Origin: Phreatobacter sp.
Lineage (GTDB): Bacteria > Pseudomonadota > Alphaproteobacteria > Rhizobiales > Phreatobacteraceae
DNA: 64,000 bases
Reading direction: 5' to 3'
NCBI RefSeq assembly: GCF_016793595.1
Contig: NZ_JAEULY010000004.1
Location: 372,001 to 436,000, forward strand
Shown here: positions 44,950 through 54,091 of the stretch, piece by piece
Layout: every line of letters begins with the position of its first letter
Position numbering within the stretch: the stretch's first letter is position 1
Program-made: the position numbers and the translations under genes
Notes under the pieces: model-generated
Told to the model about the DNA's origin: nothing
Database searches by the model: none
The model's input: only the letters and a program-made list of their open reading frames with translations

Positions 44950-46305
44950 TCAGATGCTCGCGCCCAGCGCCGCCACGAAGGCCGCGCGGTCGTCGTCGGT
45001 GTTCACTTCCGTATTGGCGACGAGGATCACGCCGGCCAGCGCCTTGTCCCTCGGCCAGAGGCGCGAGGCCGGCACGCCGGCCAGCACGCCCTTCTTCGCC
45101 ATCTTCTCCACGACCCTGGCGGCATCGCCCGGCACGCGGATCGCGAATTCGTTGAAGAAGGTCTTGTTGAGGACATCGACGTCGTCGAGATCCGCCAGCC
45201 GGTCGGCGAGATCGCAGGCATTGGCGTGGTTGACGGCCGCCAGCTTGCGCAAGCCCGCCTCGCCCAGCAGCGACATGTGGATGGTGAAGGCGAGGCACAT
45301 CAGTCCGGAATTGGTGCAGATGTTCGAGGTCGCCTTCTCGCGGCGGATATGCTGCTCGCGGGTCGAGAGCGTCAGCACGAAGCCGCGCTTGCCCTCGGCG
45401 TCCACCGTCTCGCCGCAGAGGCGGCCGGGCATCTGACGGACATATTTCTGCTTGGTCGCGAACAGGCCGACATAGGGACCGCCGAAATTCAGGCCAACGC
45501 CGATGGACTGGCCCTCGGCCACGACGATGTCCGCGCCCATCTCGCCTGGCGAGGTGACGGCGCCAAGCGAGACGGCTTCGGTGACGACCGCGATCAGCAG
45601 CGCGCCGGCATCCTGCGCCTTTTTCGCGATTGTCGTGAGGTCGTGCAGGTTGCCGAAGACATCCGGCGTCTGGATGACCACGCATGAGGTCTCGGCGTCG
45701 ATGGCGGCAGCGACCGCCTTGAGGTCGGCCCCGGCATCGTCAGGGTTCGGTGCCAGCGACACGATCACGTCGGAGGCCATGCGCGACACGGTGTCGATGG
45801 TCTCGCGGTAGTGCGGGTGCAGGTTGCCGGCGAGGATGGCCTTGCGCCGCTTCGTCACGCGGTGCGCCATCAGCACTGCCTCGGCAGCCCCGGTCGAACC
45901 GTCATACATGGAGGCATTGGCCACCTCCATGCCGGTGAGCATGGCGACCTGCGTCTGGAACTCGAACAGGTATTGCAGCGTGCCCTGAGCGATTTCCGGC
46001 TGGTAGGGCGTATAGCTGGTCAGGAATTCGGAACGCTGGATCAGGTGATCCACCGTCGCCGGCACATGGTGCTTGTAGGCACCCGCCCCGACGAAGAACG
46101 GCACCTCGGAGGCCGAGATGTTCTCCGCCGCGATGGCGCCCATGAGGCGCTCGACCTCGAGCTCGCCCTTCGCCTTCGGCAGATCGACGAGCCCCTTCAG
46201 CAGCTTGCCCTTCGGGACATTGGCGAAAAGATCGTCGACGGCGGCGACGCCGATCTTCGCGAGCATGTCGGTGCGGTCGTCGGAGGTCAGCGGCAGGTAG
46301 CGCAT
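44950..46305 (-). CDS. gcvPA: Glycine dehydrogenase (decarboxylating) subunit 1
   Basis: 451-residue N-terminal half of the P-protein. It begins [15 protein letters not shown] and holds [39 protein letters not shown], the family hallmark (about residues 70-108), and NTFFNEF-like and [22 protein letters not shown] stretches. The split PA/PB form is usual in many alphaproteobacteria. A 124-nt palindrome separates it from gcvH. Confidence 0.95.
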   Translation of the reverse strand: MRYLPLTSDDRTDMLAKIGVAAVDDLFANVPKGKLLKGLVDLPKAKGELEVERLMGAIAAENISASEVPFFVGAGAYKHHVPATVDHLIQRSEFLTSYTPYQPEIAQGTLQYLFEFQTQVAMLTGMEVANASMYDGSTGAAEAVLMAHRVTKRRKAILAGNLHPHYRETIDTVSRMASDVIVSLAPNPDDAGADLKAVAAAIDAETSCVVIQTPDVFGNLHDLTTIAKKAQDAGALLIAVVTEAVSLGAVTSPGEMGADIVVAEGQSIGVGLNFGGPYVGLFATKQKYVRQMPGRLCGETVDAEGKRGFVLTLSTREQHIRREKATSNICTNSGLMCLAFTIHMSLLGEAGLRKLAAVNHANACDLADRLADLDDVDVLNKTFFNEFAIRVPGDAARVVEKMAKKGVLAGVPASRLWPRDKALAGVILVANTEVNTDDDRAAFVAALGASI

Positions 46306-46320
46306 GGCGTCTCGGTTCCA

Positions 46321-46444
46321 AACCCTCTCCCCTTGCGGGAGAGGGGGCCCGCGTCAGCGGGCGGGTGAGGGGTTTGGTGCGGCGGGGGACACTCCCCTCA
46401 CCCGGCGCCTCACGGCGCCACCTCTCCCGCAAGGGGAGAGGGTT
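46321..46444. repeat. Large palindromic repeat within the gcv operon
   Basis: Outer 24-bp perfect arms (46321-46344 and 46421-46444, core CTCTCCCCTTGCGGGAGAG) enclose inner 10-bp arms GGGTGAGGGG (46363-46372) and CCCCTCACCC (46394-46403). The arms are themselves partly self-complementary. Such CCCTCTCCC-rich palindromes are widespread repeats in Hyphomicrobiales. It fills the gcvH-gcvPA gap and ends 15 nt before the gcvPA start. Confidence 0.85.
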
Positions 46445-46453
46445 GTGTGTGGC

Positions 46454-46828
46454 TCACAGCGTGTCGAGGAAGGCCTTGTAGGCGGCCTCGTCCATCAGCC
46501 CGTCGAGTTCGGACGGATTGGCGAGCTTGATCTTGAAGAACCAGCCCTTGCCGGCGGGGTCGTCGTTGACCGTGGCGGGCGCTCCCTCGAGGTCGGGATT
46601 GGCGGCTGTCACCTCGCCGGAGACCGGCGAATAGATGTCGGAAGCGGCCTTGACGCTCTCGACCACTGCGGCGCTGTCGCCCTTCTTGAAGCTCTTGCCC
46701 GCGGCCGGAAGCTCGACGAACACGACGTCGCCAAGCTGCTCCTGCGCATAGTGGGAAATGCCCACGGTGCCGACATCGCCGTCGATGCGGATATATTCGT
46801 GGTCCTTGGTGTATTTGACGGTGGCCAT
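46454..46828 (-). CDS. gcvH: Glycine cleavage system H protein
   Basis: 124-residue lipoyl carrier that shuttles the aminomethyl group between P, T and L proteins. The lipoylated Lys is in [16 protein letters not shown] (about residue 60). The fold motif [15 protein letters not shown] is intact. GAGGAC lies 7 nt upstream of the ATG. It follows gcvT by 29 nt. Confidence 0.97.
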   Translation of the reverse strand: MATVKYTKDHEYIRIDGDVGTVGISHYAQEQLGDVVFVELPAAGKSFKKGDSAAVVESVKAASDIYSPVSGEVTAANPDLEGAPATVNDDPAGKGWFFKIKLANPSELDGLMDEAAYKAFLDTL

Positions 46829-46857
46829 GGCGCTGGTCCTCTGGAGTTGTTCTGGCG

Positions 46858-48003
46858 TCAGCCGCGGAAATAGCGGTGCGGTGCGAAGGGCATGGTGACG
46901 ATCTTCGCCGGCAGGTCCTTGCCGCGCACTTCAAGCAGAACAGGCGTGCCGGGCTCGGCGAAGCGGCGGTTCACATAGCCCATAGCGAGCGGGCCGTTGA
47001 TGGTCGGCCCGAAGCCGCCCGACGTGACATCGCCGATGGGCGAGCCGTCGGCTGCCTTGATCACGGTGCCCTCGCGCGCCGGGGCCCGGCCGTCGGGCAG
47101 GATACCGACGCGGGCGCGCGGGGCACCCTCAGCCAATTCCTTCTGAACGCGGGCCGCGCCGGGAAAGCCGCCTTCCGTGCGACGGCGCTTCTGGATCGAC
47201 CAGGTGAGGCCCGCCTCAATGGGTGATGTAAAGGTATTGATGTCGTGGCCGTAGAGGCAGAGGCCGGCTTCGAGGCGCAGGCTGTCGCGCGCGCCAAGGC
47301 CGATCGGCTTCACGCGCTCGTCGGCGAGCAGCTTCCGGGTCAATGCGACCACGTCGCCGGCTTTCACCGAGATCTCGACACCGTCCTCGCCCGTGTAGCC
47401 AGTGCGCGAGACATGCGCCCAGATGCCGGCAATCGGCAGATCCATCGAGGTCATGAACTTGAGGCCGGCAAGCTCCGGCGCGAGCGTCGCGACAGCCACT
47501 GCCGCTTCCGGCCCCTGAACGGCAATCAAGGCAAGCTCATACGCGATCTTCAGCGTCACGCCGGCCGGCATATTCGCCTTCAGATGCGCGTAGTCGGCGT
47601 CCTTGCAGCCGGCGTTGACCACCAGATAGAGCCAGTGCTCGTGGCCGGGATGGCCGAGCCGGGTGATCATCAGGTCGTCGAGGATGCCGCCCTGCGGGGT
47701 GGTGAACTGCGAATAGCGCTGCTGGCCGGGTTTGAGGGCCAGGATATCGGCCGGCACCAGCTTTTCGAGCGCCGCCGCCGCCGTCTCGAACTGGCCGTCC
47801 TCGGGGATCAGGAAGCACTGGCCCATATGGCTGACGTCGAACAGGCCGGCGTGCTCGCGCGTCCAGTTATGCTCGGTCAGCACGCCAGTCGGGTATTGAA
47901 CCGGCATGTCGTAGCCGGCGAAGGGCACCATCTTGGCGCCCAGCTCCACATGCAGCGCATGAAGCGGCGTTTTCAGCAAAGGTCCGTCGTGGGTCTCGCC
48001 CAT
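46858..48003 (-). CDS. gcvT: Aminomethyltransferase (glycine cleavage T protein)
   Basis: 381-residue folate-dependent T protein that releases ammonia and forms 5,10-methylene-THF. Landmarks are [33 protein letters not shown] and [13 protein letters not shown]. It is the first gene of the operon and is directly preceded by a tandem glycine riboswitch, so glycine should switch on the whole operon. GGAGTGCAGGA is upstream of the ATG. Confidence 0.96.
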   Translation of the reverse strand: MGETHDGPLLKTPLHALHVELGAKMVPFAGYDMPVQYPTGVLTEHNWTREHAGLFDVSHMGQCFLIPEDGQFETAAAALEKLVPADILALKPGQQRYSQFTTPQGGILDDLMITRLGHPGHEHWLYLVVNAGCKDADYAHLKANMPAGVTLKIAYELALIAVQGPEAAVAVATLAPELAGLKFMTSMDLPIAGIWAHVSRTGYTGEDGVEISVKAGDVVALTRKLLADERVKPIGLGARDSLRLEAGLCLYGHDINTFTSPIEAGLTWSIQKRRRTEGGFPGAARVQKELAEGAPRARVGILPDGRAPAREGTVIKAADGSPIGDVTSGGFGPTINGPLAMGYVNRRFAEPGTPVLLEVRGKDLPAKIVTMPFAPHRYFRG

Positions 48004-48080
48004 TGGTCCTGCACTCCGGCGCGCGGTCGCGTCCGGGCCAGCCGAACACGTCCGAAACGCGGGCTTGTCGCCCGCTCGCG

Positions 48081-48290
48081 CCCCTCTGTCGCAGGACCTG
48101 AGAGATTCACGGGGTTCGGCTAGCAGCCGGCCCGCTTACTCCGTCGGTGGGCCGCGTTTGGACGCGCGGCCGCTTTCCAGAATGCCATTCCCCCGGCGGT
48201 CCTTTTTGCCTGAGAGGTTCCGGGGCCGTTGCTCCTTCGGCGCCGGGAGATCTCGACTTTGAAGACCACCCGGACTCTCCCGCCGGGCTT
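48081..48290 (-). ncRNA. Tandem glycine riboswitch upstream of gcvT
   Basis: Two consecutive glycine aptamers on the minus strand. The first opens with GGGAGAGTCCGG near 48288 and holds GCGCCGAAGGAGCAA and CCTCTCAGGCAAAAAGGAC. The second follows a short linker, with CACCGACGGAGTAAGC and ATCTCTCAGGTCCTGCGACAGAGGGG ending near 48081. The CTCTCAGG-(N)-AGGACC and GGAG-(C/T)AA elements are the conserved glycine-binding cores. About 80 nt separate it from the gcvT start. Confidence 0.93.
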
Positions 48291-48306
48291 GCATGACACG
48301 CCAATC

Positions 48307-48335
48307 GCAATGACGGGATCATCAGGCGAAGTCAA
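48307..48335 (-). promoter_or_regulatory. Candidate promoter of the gcv operon
   Basis: TTGACT (48335-48330) followed after 17 nt by a weak CATTGC (48312-48307). Transcription would start near 48300, just before the first glycine aptamer. Confidence 0.4.
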
Positions 48336-48384
48336 GGCGGGCTTGCAGGCAGGCGTGGCGCGCTTGTGAGCAGCGGTGCCGGGC

Positions 48385-49017
48385 TCAGCGCCGTTCCTGC
48401 AAGGCGAGTTGCAGGCCGAGGCCGATATAGATGCCGCCGACCACCTTGTTCTGCCAGCGCGCGATGGCCGCGTTGCGCTTGAGAAAACCCGCGAAGGAGC
48501 CGGCCGCCCAGGCGAGCATGGACGTATAGGCCATGCTCATGACCACGAAGATCGCGCCGAGGACGAGAAGCTGGAGCGACACCGCGCCGCGCGCGGGATC
48601 GACGAATTGCGGCAGGAAGGACAGGAAGAACAACGCGGTCTTCGGGTTGAGGATCTCGGTGAGAAAGGCCTGTCGGAAGACCACCACGCCGGACAGCGGC
48701 TTGACGTTCGGCAGATCGAACCCGCCGCCGGAGCGCTCCAGCACGGCGCGGATGCCGAGATAGATCAGATAGGCCGCGCCGAGATATTTGACGATGTCGA
48801 AGGCGAGCGCCGAGGTCATCAGCACCGCCGAGAGGCCGATCACTGCCATCAGCGTGTGGGCGGCATCACCGGCGGCGATGCCGAAGCCCGTCGCGATACC
48901 GGCACGCGGGCCGCCGGAAATGGCCCGAGCGAGGGTGAGAAGCACTGCCGGCCCCGGAATCAGGAACAGCAGCGCGACGACGGCGACATAGGTCGCAAGA
49001 TCGGTCCAGGCGAACAT
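48385..49017 (-). CDS. LysE/RhtB family amino acid exporter
   Basis: 210-residue membrane protein with six helices. The RhtB hallmark LFLIPGPAVLLTLARAISGGPRAGIATGFGIAAGD (about residues 17-51) and the helix-4 NPKTALFFLSFLPQFVDP are complete. It exports an amino acid such as homoserine, threonine or lysine; the substrate is unknown. CGGAG precedes the ATG. Not part of the gcv operon, because the riboswitch and promoter lie between. Confidence 0.9.
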   Translation of the reverse strand: MFAWTDLATYVAVVALLFLIPGPAVLLTLARAISGGPRAGIATGFGIAAGDAAHTLMAVIGLSAVLMTSALAFDIVKYLGAAYLIYLGIRAVLERSGGGFDLPNVKPLSGVVVFRQAFLTEILNPKTALFFLSFLPQFVDPARGAVSLQLLVLGAIFVVMSMAYTSMLAWAAGSFAGFLKRNAAIARWQNKVVGGIYIGLGLQLALQERR

Positions 49018-49101
49018 GGCGGGCTCCGGGGCAGAACGGCCGGCGAGCCAGCCATGGCTCGCAGAGGCCTGTCAACGGGCCCCGGACAGGGAGCGCCGCT
49101 C

Positions 49102-49740
49102 CTACCGCTGCGCCGTGCGCGCCCGCCCGCGGCGGCCCCGCTCGGGCTGCTGGGCCTGATTGTCGAAACCGACGAAGACGATGTACTGCGCCAGGGCGTT
49201 CGCCTCGGGCAGCGGGAACTGCACCTGGTCCTCGACCTGCGTGAACGTCACGCTCGGGGAGCCGGCCGGCACGTCGATCGGCACCTGATAGAGTTTCGTC
49301 CAGACGGGGGTCGACAGACCCTGCGTCACCGCGATGCGGATCGGCAGCGTCACGCGGCCGCCCTCGCCCTTCGGCCCGGTCAGCACGCGCCCCTCGACAC
49401 CGACACGGATGGTCATGGTCTGCCCGTCGACCCGGCACTCGCGGGCAAGCTCCAGGATCGTCGCCTGATAGCGCAGTTCCGTCGGGCCTTCGCCGCCCTG
49501 CCGCCAGACGTTCGAGCCGTCGCGCACCTCGATCCGGGGGCAATGGGCGAGATCGGACAGCTGCCCGCCCGCCTGCGGCGCGCCGAACAGCGCAGTGTGG
49601 GCCCGCGAGCCGACGCCCTGCTGCTGGGCGGCGGCCGTCTGCGGATCGCTCTGGCCGCCGAACAGGCTGCCGGACGTATTGCAGCCGCCGAGCGCCAGCG
49701 CCGCAGCCATGACCGGTACAATCGCGATGAAACGCCGCAC
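49102..49740 (-). CDS. Hypothetical lipoprotein
   Basis: 212-residue protein with a lipoprotein signal (basic start, hydrophobic segment and lipobox LGGC at about residue 20), then a Gln/Ala-rich linker and a beta-rich domain with one CPRIEVRDG segment and a Cys in ARECRVDGQ. The last 20 residues are Arg/Gln-rich. It resembles conserved alphaproteobacterial outer-membrane lipoproteins of unknown role. A good promoter lies just upstream. Confidence 0.75.
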   Translation of the reverse strand: MRRFIAIVPVMAAALALGGCNTSGSLFGGQSDPQTAAAQQQGVGSRAHTALFGAPQAGGQLSDLAHCPRIEVRDGSNVWRQGGEGPTELRYQATILELARECRVDGQTMTIRVGVEGRVLTGPKGEGGRVTLPIRIAVTQGLSTPVWTKLYQVPIDVPAGSPSVTFTQVEDQVQFPLPEANALAQYIVFVGFDNQAQQPERGRRGRARTAQR

Positions 49741-49773
49741 GCCGCCACCCTCAAGGTCTTTTTCGTCGCGCGC

Positions 49774-49802
49774 TTATAGCAAGAGGTTCCGGGCCAAACC
49801 AA
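49774..49802 (-). promoter_or_regulatory. Promoter of the lipoprotein gene
   Basis: TTGGTT (49802-49797), exactly 17 nt, then CTATAA (49779-49774) on the minus strand. The transcript would begin about 27 nt before the ATG at 49740. Confidence 0.6.
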
Positions 49803-49942
49803 GGCTGTCCTTTTCCGTAGGCGGGCCAACCCTGCCCCTGTGGGCAATCGGCTTCGCTGATGGGAAAAGCCTGCGATATTCATGAGAACCCGCCGCGCGG
49901 CGCGGCTATGGTGTCGCCGACACCATTCCCAGACGGGGCTTC

Positions 49943-51121
49943 ATGACCACTTCCCTCATCGAGACGCTGCGCCCGGAAGCCTCGGGCGCGCCCGCGAGCG
50001 GCATCGTCGAACTGTCGAAATATGCACGGAATGCCGGCGAGGTGATTCAGCTCTGGGTCGGCGAGGGCGATGCCCCGACCCCGTCCTTCATCTACGAGGC
50101 GGCGACGCGCTCGCTCGCGGCCGGCGAGACGACCTATACGTGGCAGCGCGGCATTCCCGAGCTCCGTCAGGCGCTGTCGGCCTATGCCTCCGATCTCTAC
50201 GACCGGCCGCTGTCGCCCGAGCGATTCTTCGTCTGCGGCTCGGGCATGCAGGCGATCCAGATCGCCATGACCATGGTGGCCGGCCCCGGCGACGAGGTGA
50301 TCATCCCCTCCCCGACCTGGCCGAACGCGCCGGCCGCCGCGGGCCTGCGCGGCGCCACGCCGGTCTTCGTCGAGCTCGACCACGGCAATCGCGGCTGGAC
50401 GCTCGACCTCGACAAGCTCGAGGCGACCATCACGCCGAAGACGAAAGCCTTCTTCATCAACACGCCGTCCAACCCGACCGGCTGGACCGCCACGAAGGAA
50501 GAACTCGCGGCGATCCTCGCCATCGCCCGCCGACGCGGCATCTGGATCATCGCCGACGAGATCTACACCCGCTTCGTCTGGACGGGCGCGGAGAAACGCG
50601 CGCCCTCGTTCCACGACGTACGGGAGGACGGCGACCGCATCCTGTGGGTCAACACCTTCTCCAAGAACTGGGCGATGACCGGCTGGCGCACCGGCTGGGT
50701 GGAAGCCGATCCCTCGCTCGGCGATGTGGTCGAGAACCTGATCCAGTATTCGACCTCCGGCTCGCCGGTGTTCATCCAGCGCGCCTGCATCGTGGCGCTG
50801 GAGCGCGGCGGCGGCTTTCTCGATCATCAGATCGCCAAGGCCCGCAAGGCGCGCGACATCATCTCGGCCGCCGTCGAGGAGACCGGCCGCTGCCGGTTCT
50901 CGCGGCCTGACGGGGCCTTCTATCTGTTCTTCGGCATCGACGGCGTCACCGATTCGAACGCCGCCGCGAAGAAGATCGTCGATCTCGCCAAGGTCGGCCT
51001 CGCGCCCGGCAGCGCCTTCGGACCCGGCGGCGAGGGCCATCTACGGCTCTGCTACCTGCGCTCGCAGGACCAGATCGAAATCGCCGCCGAACGGCTGAAA
51101 CAGGCCATTCCGCAGCTCTGA
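49943..51121 (+). CDS. PLP-dependent aminotransferase, class I/II
   Basis: 392-residue fold-type I aminotransferase. PLP-contact segments are SGMQAIQIAM (about 94), NTPSNPTG (about 173), ADEIYTRFVW, and the Schiff-base Lys in NTFSKNWAMTGWRTGW (about 238). The C-terminal substrate Arg is in LRLCYLRS. It belongs to the aspartate/tyrosine aminotransferase-like group; the exact amino acid is not evident. A single gene divergent from the lipoprotein. Confidence 0.87.
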   Translation: MTTSLIETLRPEASGAPASGIVELSKYARNAGEVIQLWVGEGDAPTPSFIYEAATRSLAAGETTYTWQRGIPELRQALSAYASDLYDRPLSPERFFVCGSGMQAIQIAMTMVAGPGDEVIIPSPTWPNAPAAAGLRGATPVFVELDHGNRGWTLDLDKLEATITPKTKAFFINTPSNPTGWTATKEELAAILAIARRRGIWIIADEIYTRFVWTGAEKRAPSFHDVREDGDRILWVNTFSKNWAMTGWRTGWVEADPSLGDVVENLIQYSTSGSPVFIQRACIVALERGGGFLDHQIAKARKARDIISAAVEETGRCRFSRPDGAFYLFFGIDGVTDSNAAAKKIVDLAKVGLAPGSAFGPGGEGHLRLCYLRSQDQIEIAAERLKQAIPQL

Positions 51122-51229
51122 GGTTCGTCCGCCCCGGTTCACAAATCCGTGCTGCGCTGCGGCGGCCCCCTGTCGCGCGCCGGGCTTTGCGCCTAGCTTG
51201 TCGTCATTCCAGACAAGCGCGAGGCGACG

Positions 51230-51685
51230 ATGCTGACGCTCGACATCAACGGCCGGTCCCATCAGATCGACGCCGATCCCGACATGCCGCTGCTGTGGGC
51301 GATCCGCGACCACGCCAACCTGACGGGCACCAAGTTCGGCTGCGGCAAGGCGCTGTGCGGCGCCTGCACCGTGCATGTCGATGGGCAGGCGGTGCGCTCC
51401 TGCTCGCTGCCGGCGGGCGACGCGCAGGGCCGCAAGATCGTCACCATCGAGGGCCTCGACGGACGGGTCGCGGAGGCGGTGCAGGCCTCGTGGCGCAAGC
51501 TCGACGTCGTCCAGTGCGGCTACTGCCAGTCCGGCCAGATCATGAGCGCCATCGCGCTGCTCAGCGAAAACCGGACGCCAAGCGAGGACGACATCAACAA
51601 CGCCATGGACGGCAATATCTGCCGCTGCGGGACCTACGTGCGGATCAAGGCGGCGATCCAGGACGCCGCCCGGTCGCTGGCCTGA
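51230..51685 (+). CDS. iorA: (2Fe-2S)-binding subunit of a xanthine oxidase-type dehydrogenase (IorA-like)
   Basis: 151-residue iron-sulfur subunit with two clusters: a plant-type ferredoxin motif [21 protein letters not shown] (about residues 40-60) and the C-terminal CGYCQSG...CRCGTY site. It passes electrons from the molybdenum subunit that follows. The two-subunit form without an FAD subunit matches isoquinoline 1-oxidoreductase and nicotinate/aldehyde-type enzymes using cytochromes as acceptor. GAGGCGACG is upstream of the ATG. Confidence 0.88.
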   Translation: MLTLDINGRSHQIDADPDMPLLWAIRDHANLTGTKFGCGKALCGACTVHVDGQAVRSCSLPAGDAQGRKIVTIEGLDGRVAEAVQASWRKLDVVQCGYCQSGQIMSAIALLSENRTPSEDDINNAMDGNICRCGTYVRIKAAIQDAARSLA

Positions 51686-51699
51686 GGGAGGACGCATCG

Positions 51700-53961
51700 A
51701 TGACCATCGCCCCCGAAGGCAAAACCATCACCGCTGCCGTCGCCGGCATGCAGCCGCAGCATCTGACGGTCGCAGCCGATGCGATCCGGTCCTACGAGGC
51801 GACCCGTCGCGCCTTCCTGAAGGGCGGCGCGGCCCTCGGCGGCGCGCTGGTCGTCGCCGGCATTGTCGGCCCGAACGGCGAGGCTCTCGCGCAGGCGCCG
51901 GGCGCCAACCTGCCGGCCAACCCGGGCGCCTTCGTGCGGATCGCGCCGGACAACACCGTGACCGTCATCATCAAGGCCCTCGACAAGGGGCAGGGCGTGA
52001 CCACCGGCCTCACCACCATCGTCGCCGACGAACTCGATGCCGACTGGAGCCAGATGCGCGCGGTTTTCGCGCCCGCCGACCACCGGCTTTACAACAACCT
52101 GCTGTTCGGCCCGGTCCAGGGCGTCGGCGGCTCGACCACCATCGCGGGATCGTGGCTGCAGATGCGCAAGGCGGGCGCGGCGGCGAAGCAGATGCTGATC
52201 GCCGCCGCGGCCGCCGAATGGGGCGTGCCGGCCGCCGACATTCGCGTCGCCCGCGGCGTCGTCAGCCATGGCGGGCGGCAGGCGACCTTCGGCCAGCTCT
52301 CCGCCAAGGCGGCAACCATGCCGGTTGTCGCCGATCCGGTCCTGAAAGGCCCCGGCGACTGGACGCTGATCGGCAAGGATGGCGCGACGCCGCGCGTCGA
52401 TTCGGTCGCCAAGACATCGGGACAGGCAACCTTCTCCATCGACGTTCGCCGCCCCGGCATGCTGACCGCGCTGGTAGCCCATTCGCCGAAATTCGGCGGC
52501 AGGGTCAGGAGCTTCGACGCGGCCGAGACACGCAAGGTGAAGGGTGTCGTCGATGTGGTCGAGATTCCGAGCGGCGTCGCGGTCGTCGCGCGCGACACCT
52601 GGTCCGCGATGAAGGGTCGCGATGCGCTGAAAGTGACCTGGAACTTCACCGCCGCGGAAACGCGGTCGAGCGACGCCATCATGGCCGAGTACAAGCGTCA
52701 GGCCGCCTCGCGTGGCCTCTCCGCCGGCCGGCGCGGCGATGCGGCGCAGGGCCTGACACGCGCCGCCAAGGTCATCGAGGCCGAGTTCGAGTTCCCCTAT
52801 CTCGCCCATGCGCCGATGGAGCCGCTGAACGGCGTCATCGAGCGGCGGGCGGATGGCGGCATCGAGGCCTGGGCTGGGTTCCAGTTCCAGACGGTGGAAC
52901 AGGCCACTGTCGCGGCCATCTGCGGCGTCCCCGCCAATCAGGTGCAGCTCAACACGCTGTTTGCCGGTGGCTCGTTCGGCCGGCGCGCCACGCCGACCTG
53001 CGACTACGTGTCGGAGATGGCGCATATCCTGAAGGCCACCGGCTATCGCGCGCCGATCCACCTTGTCTGGACGCGCGAGGACGACATGCAGGCCGGCTAT
53101 TACCGGCCGATGGTCTATCACAAGGTGCGCGCAGGGGTGGACGCGCAGGGCCGCATCGCCGGCTGGGAGCATCGCATCGTCGGCAAGTCGATCCTGATCG
53201 GCTCGCCCTTCGAGGCGACGATGGTGGCCAACGGCGTCGATGCGACGACGGTCGAGGGCGCCAACGACACGCGCTACGACATCGCCAACCTCAATGTGGA
53301 GGTCCATAACGGCCGCGAAGGCGTGCCGGTCCTGTGGTGGCGGTCGGTCGGCCATACCCATACGGGCCAGGTCACCGAGGTCGTCATGGACGAACTGGCG
53401 CAGGCCGCCGGCAAGGACCCCCTCGCCTTCCGCCTCGACTATCTCGGCAAGGCGCCACGCGATGCGGCGGTGCTGAAGCTCGCGGCCGAGAAGGCCGGCT
53501 GGGGCCAGCCGCTGCCGCCCGGCAAGGGGCGCGGCATCGCGGTCCACGAGAGCTTCCGCACCCATGTCGCCATGGCGGCCGAGGTGACGGTGGACGGCGG
53601 CAAGGTCAAGGTCGACCGCATCGTCGCGGCGGTCGATTGCGGCATCGTGGTCAATCCCGACATCGTCCGTGCCCAGATCGAGGGTGCGGTCGGCTTCGCG
53701 CTGTCCTCCGTGCTGCGCAACCGCCTGACCCTGAAGGAAGGCGAGGTGCAGGAGACCAATTTCGACACGTTCGAGCCGACCCGCATGTCGGAAATGCCGA
53801 AGGTGGAGGTCCATCTCGTCGCCTCGACCGAACCGCCGACCGGCATTGGCGAGCCGGGCGTACCGCTGGTCGGGCCGGCCATCTCCAATGCGGTTTTCGC
53901 GGCGACCGGCAAGCGACCGCGCTCGCTGCCGATCGATCTCAACCAGCTCGGCGGCGCCTGA
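51700..53961 (+). CDS. iorB: Molybdopterin-binding subunit of a xanthine oxidase-type dehydrogenase (IorB-like)
   Basis: 753-residue molybdenum hydroxylase subunit. A Tat signal (ATRRAFLKGGAALGGALVVAG, about residues 29-49) predicts periplasmic export, with the iron-sulfur subunit probably carried along. The active-site Glu is in GIGEPGVPLVGPAISNAVFAATG, and the molybdopterin-binding segments FAGGSFGRR and PLWWRS-like VLWWRSVGHTH are visible. It oxidises an N-heterocycle or aldehyde; the substrate is not known. GAGGGAGGA precedes the ATG, 14 nt after iorA. No XdhC-like chaperone is adjacent. Confidence 0.88.
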   Translation: MTIAPEGKTITAAVAGMQPQHLTVAADAIRSYEATRRAFLKGGAALGGALVVAGIVGPNGEALAQAPGANLPANPGAFVRIAPDNTVTVIIKALDKGQGVTTGLTTIVADELDADWSQMRAVFAPADHRLYNNLLFGPVQGVGGSTTIAGSWLQMRKAGAAAKQMLIAAAAAEWGVPAADIRVARGVVSHGGRQATFGQLSAKAATMPVVADPVLKGPGDWTLIGKDGATPRVDSVAKTSGQATFSIDVRRPGMLTALVAHSPKFGGRVRSFDAAETRKVKGVVDVVEIPSGVAVVARDTWSAMKGRDALKVTWNFTAAETRSSDAIMAEYKRQAASRGLSAGRRGDAAQGLTRAAKVIEAEFEFPYLAHAPMEPLNGVIERRADGGIEAWAGFQFQTVEQATVAAICGVPANQVQLNTLFAGGSFGRRATPTCDYVSEMAHILKATGYRAPIHLVWTREDDMQAGYYRPMVYHKVRAGVDAQGRIAGWEHRIVGKSILIGSPFEATMVANGVDATTVEGANDTRYDIANLNVEVHNGREGVPVLWWRSVGHTHTGQVTEVVMDELAQAAGKDPLAFRLDYLGKAPRDAAVLKLAAEKAGWGQPLPPGKGRGIAVHESFRTHVAMAAEVTVDGGKVKVDRIVAAVDCGIVVNPDIVRAQIEGAVGFALSSVLRNRLTLKEGEVQETNFDTFEPTRMSEMPKVEVHLVASTEPPTGIGEPGVPLVGPAISNAVFAATGKRPRSLPIDLNQLGGA

Positions 53962-54091
53962 CGGGCGTCGCTCAGGCTGATTCCTGCCGTTGCTCGCACG
54001 TTCACCACGTTGCCGGGATGTCGTGGACGGGATCGGGGCGGCGGAGCGATAGTTGACGCCCCGTCAACAGCGTGATCCACGAACGGACGCC

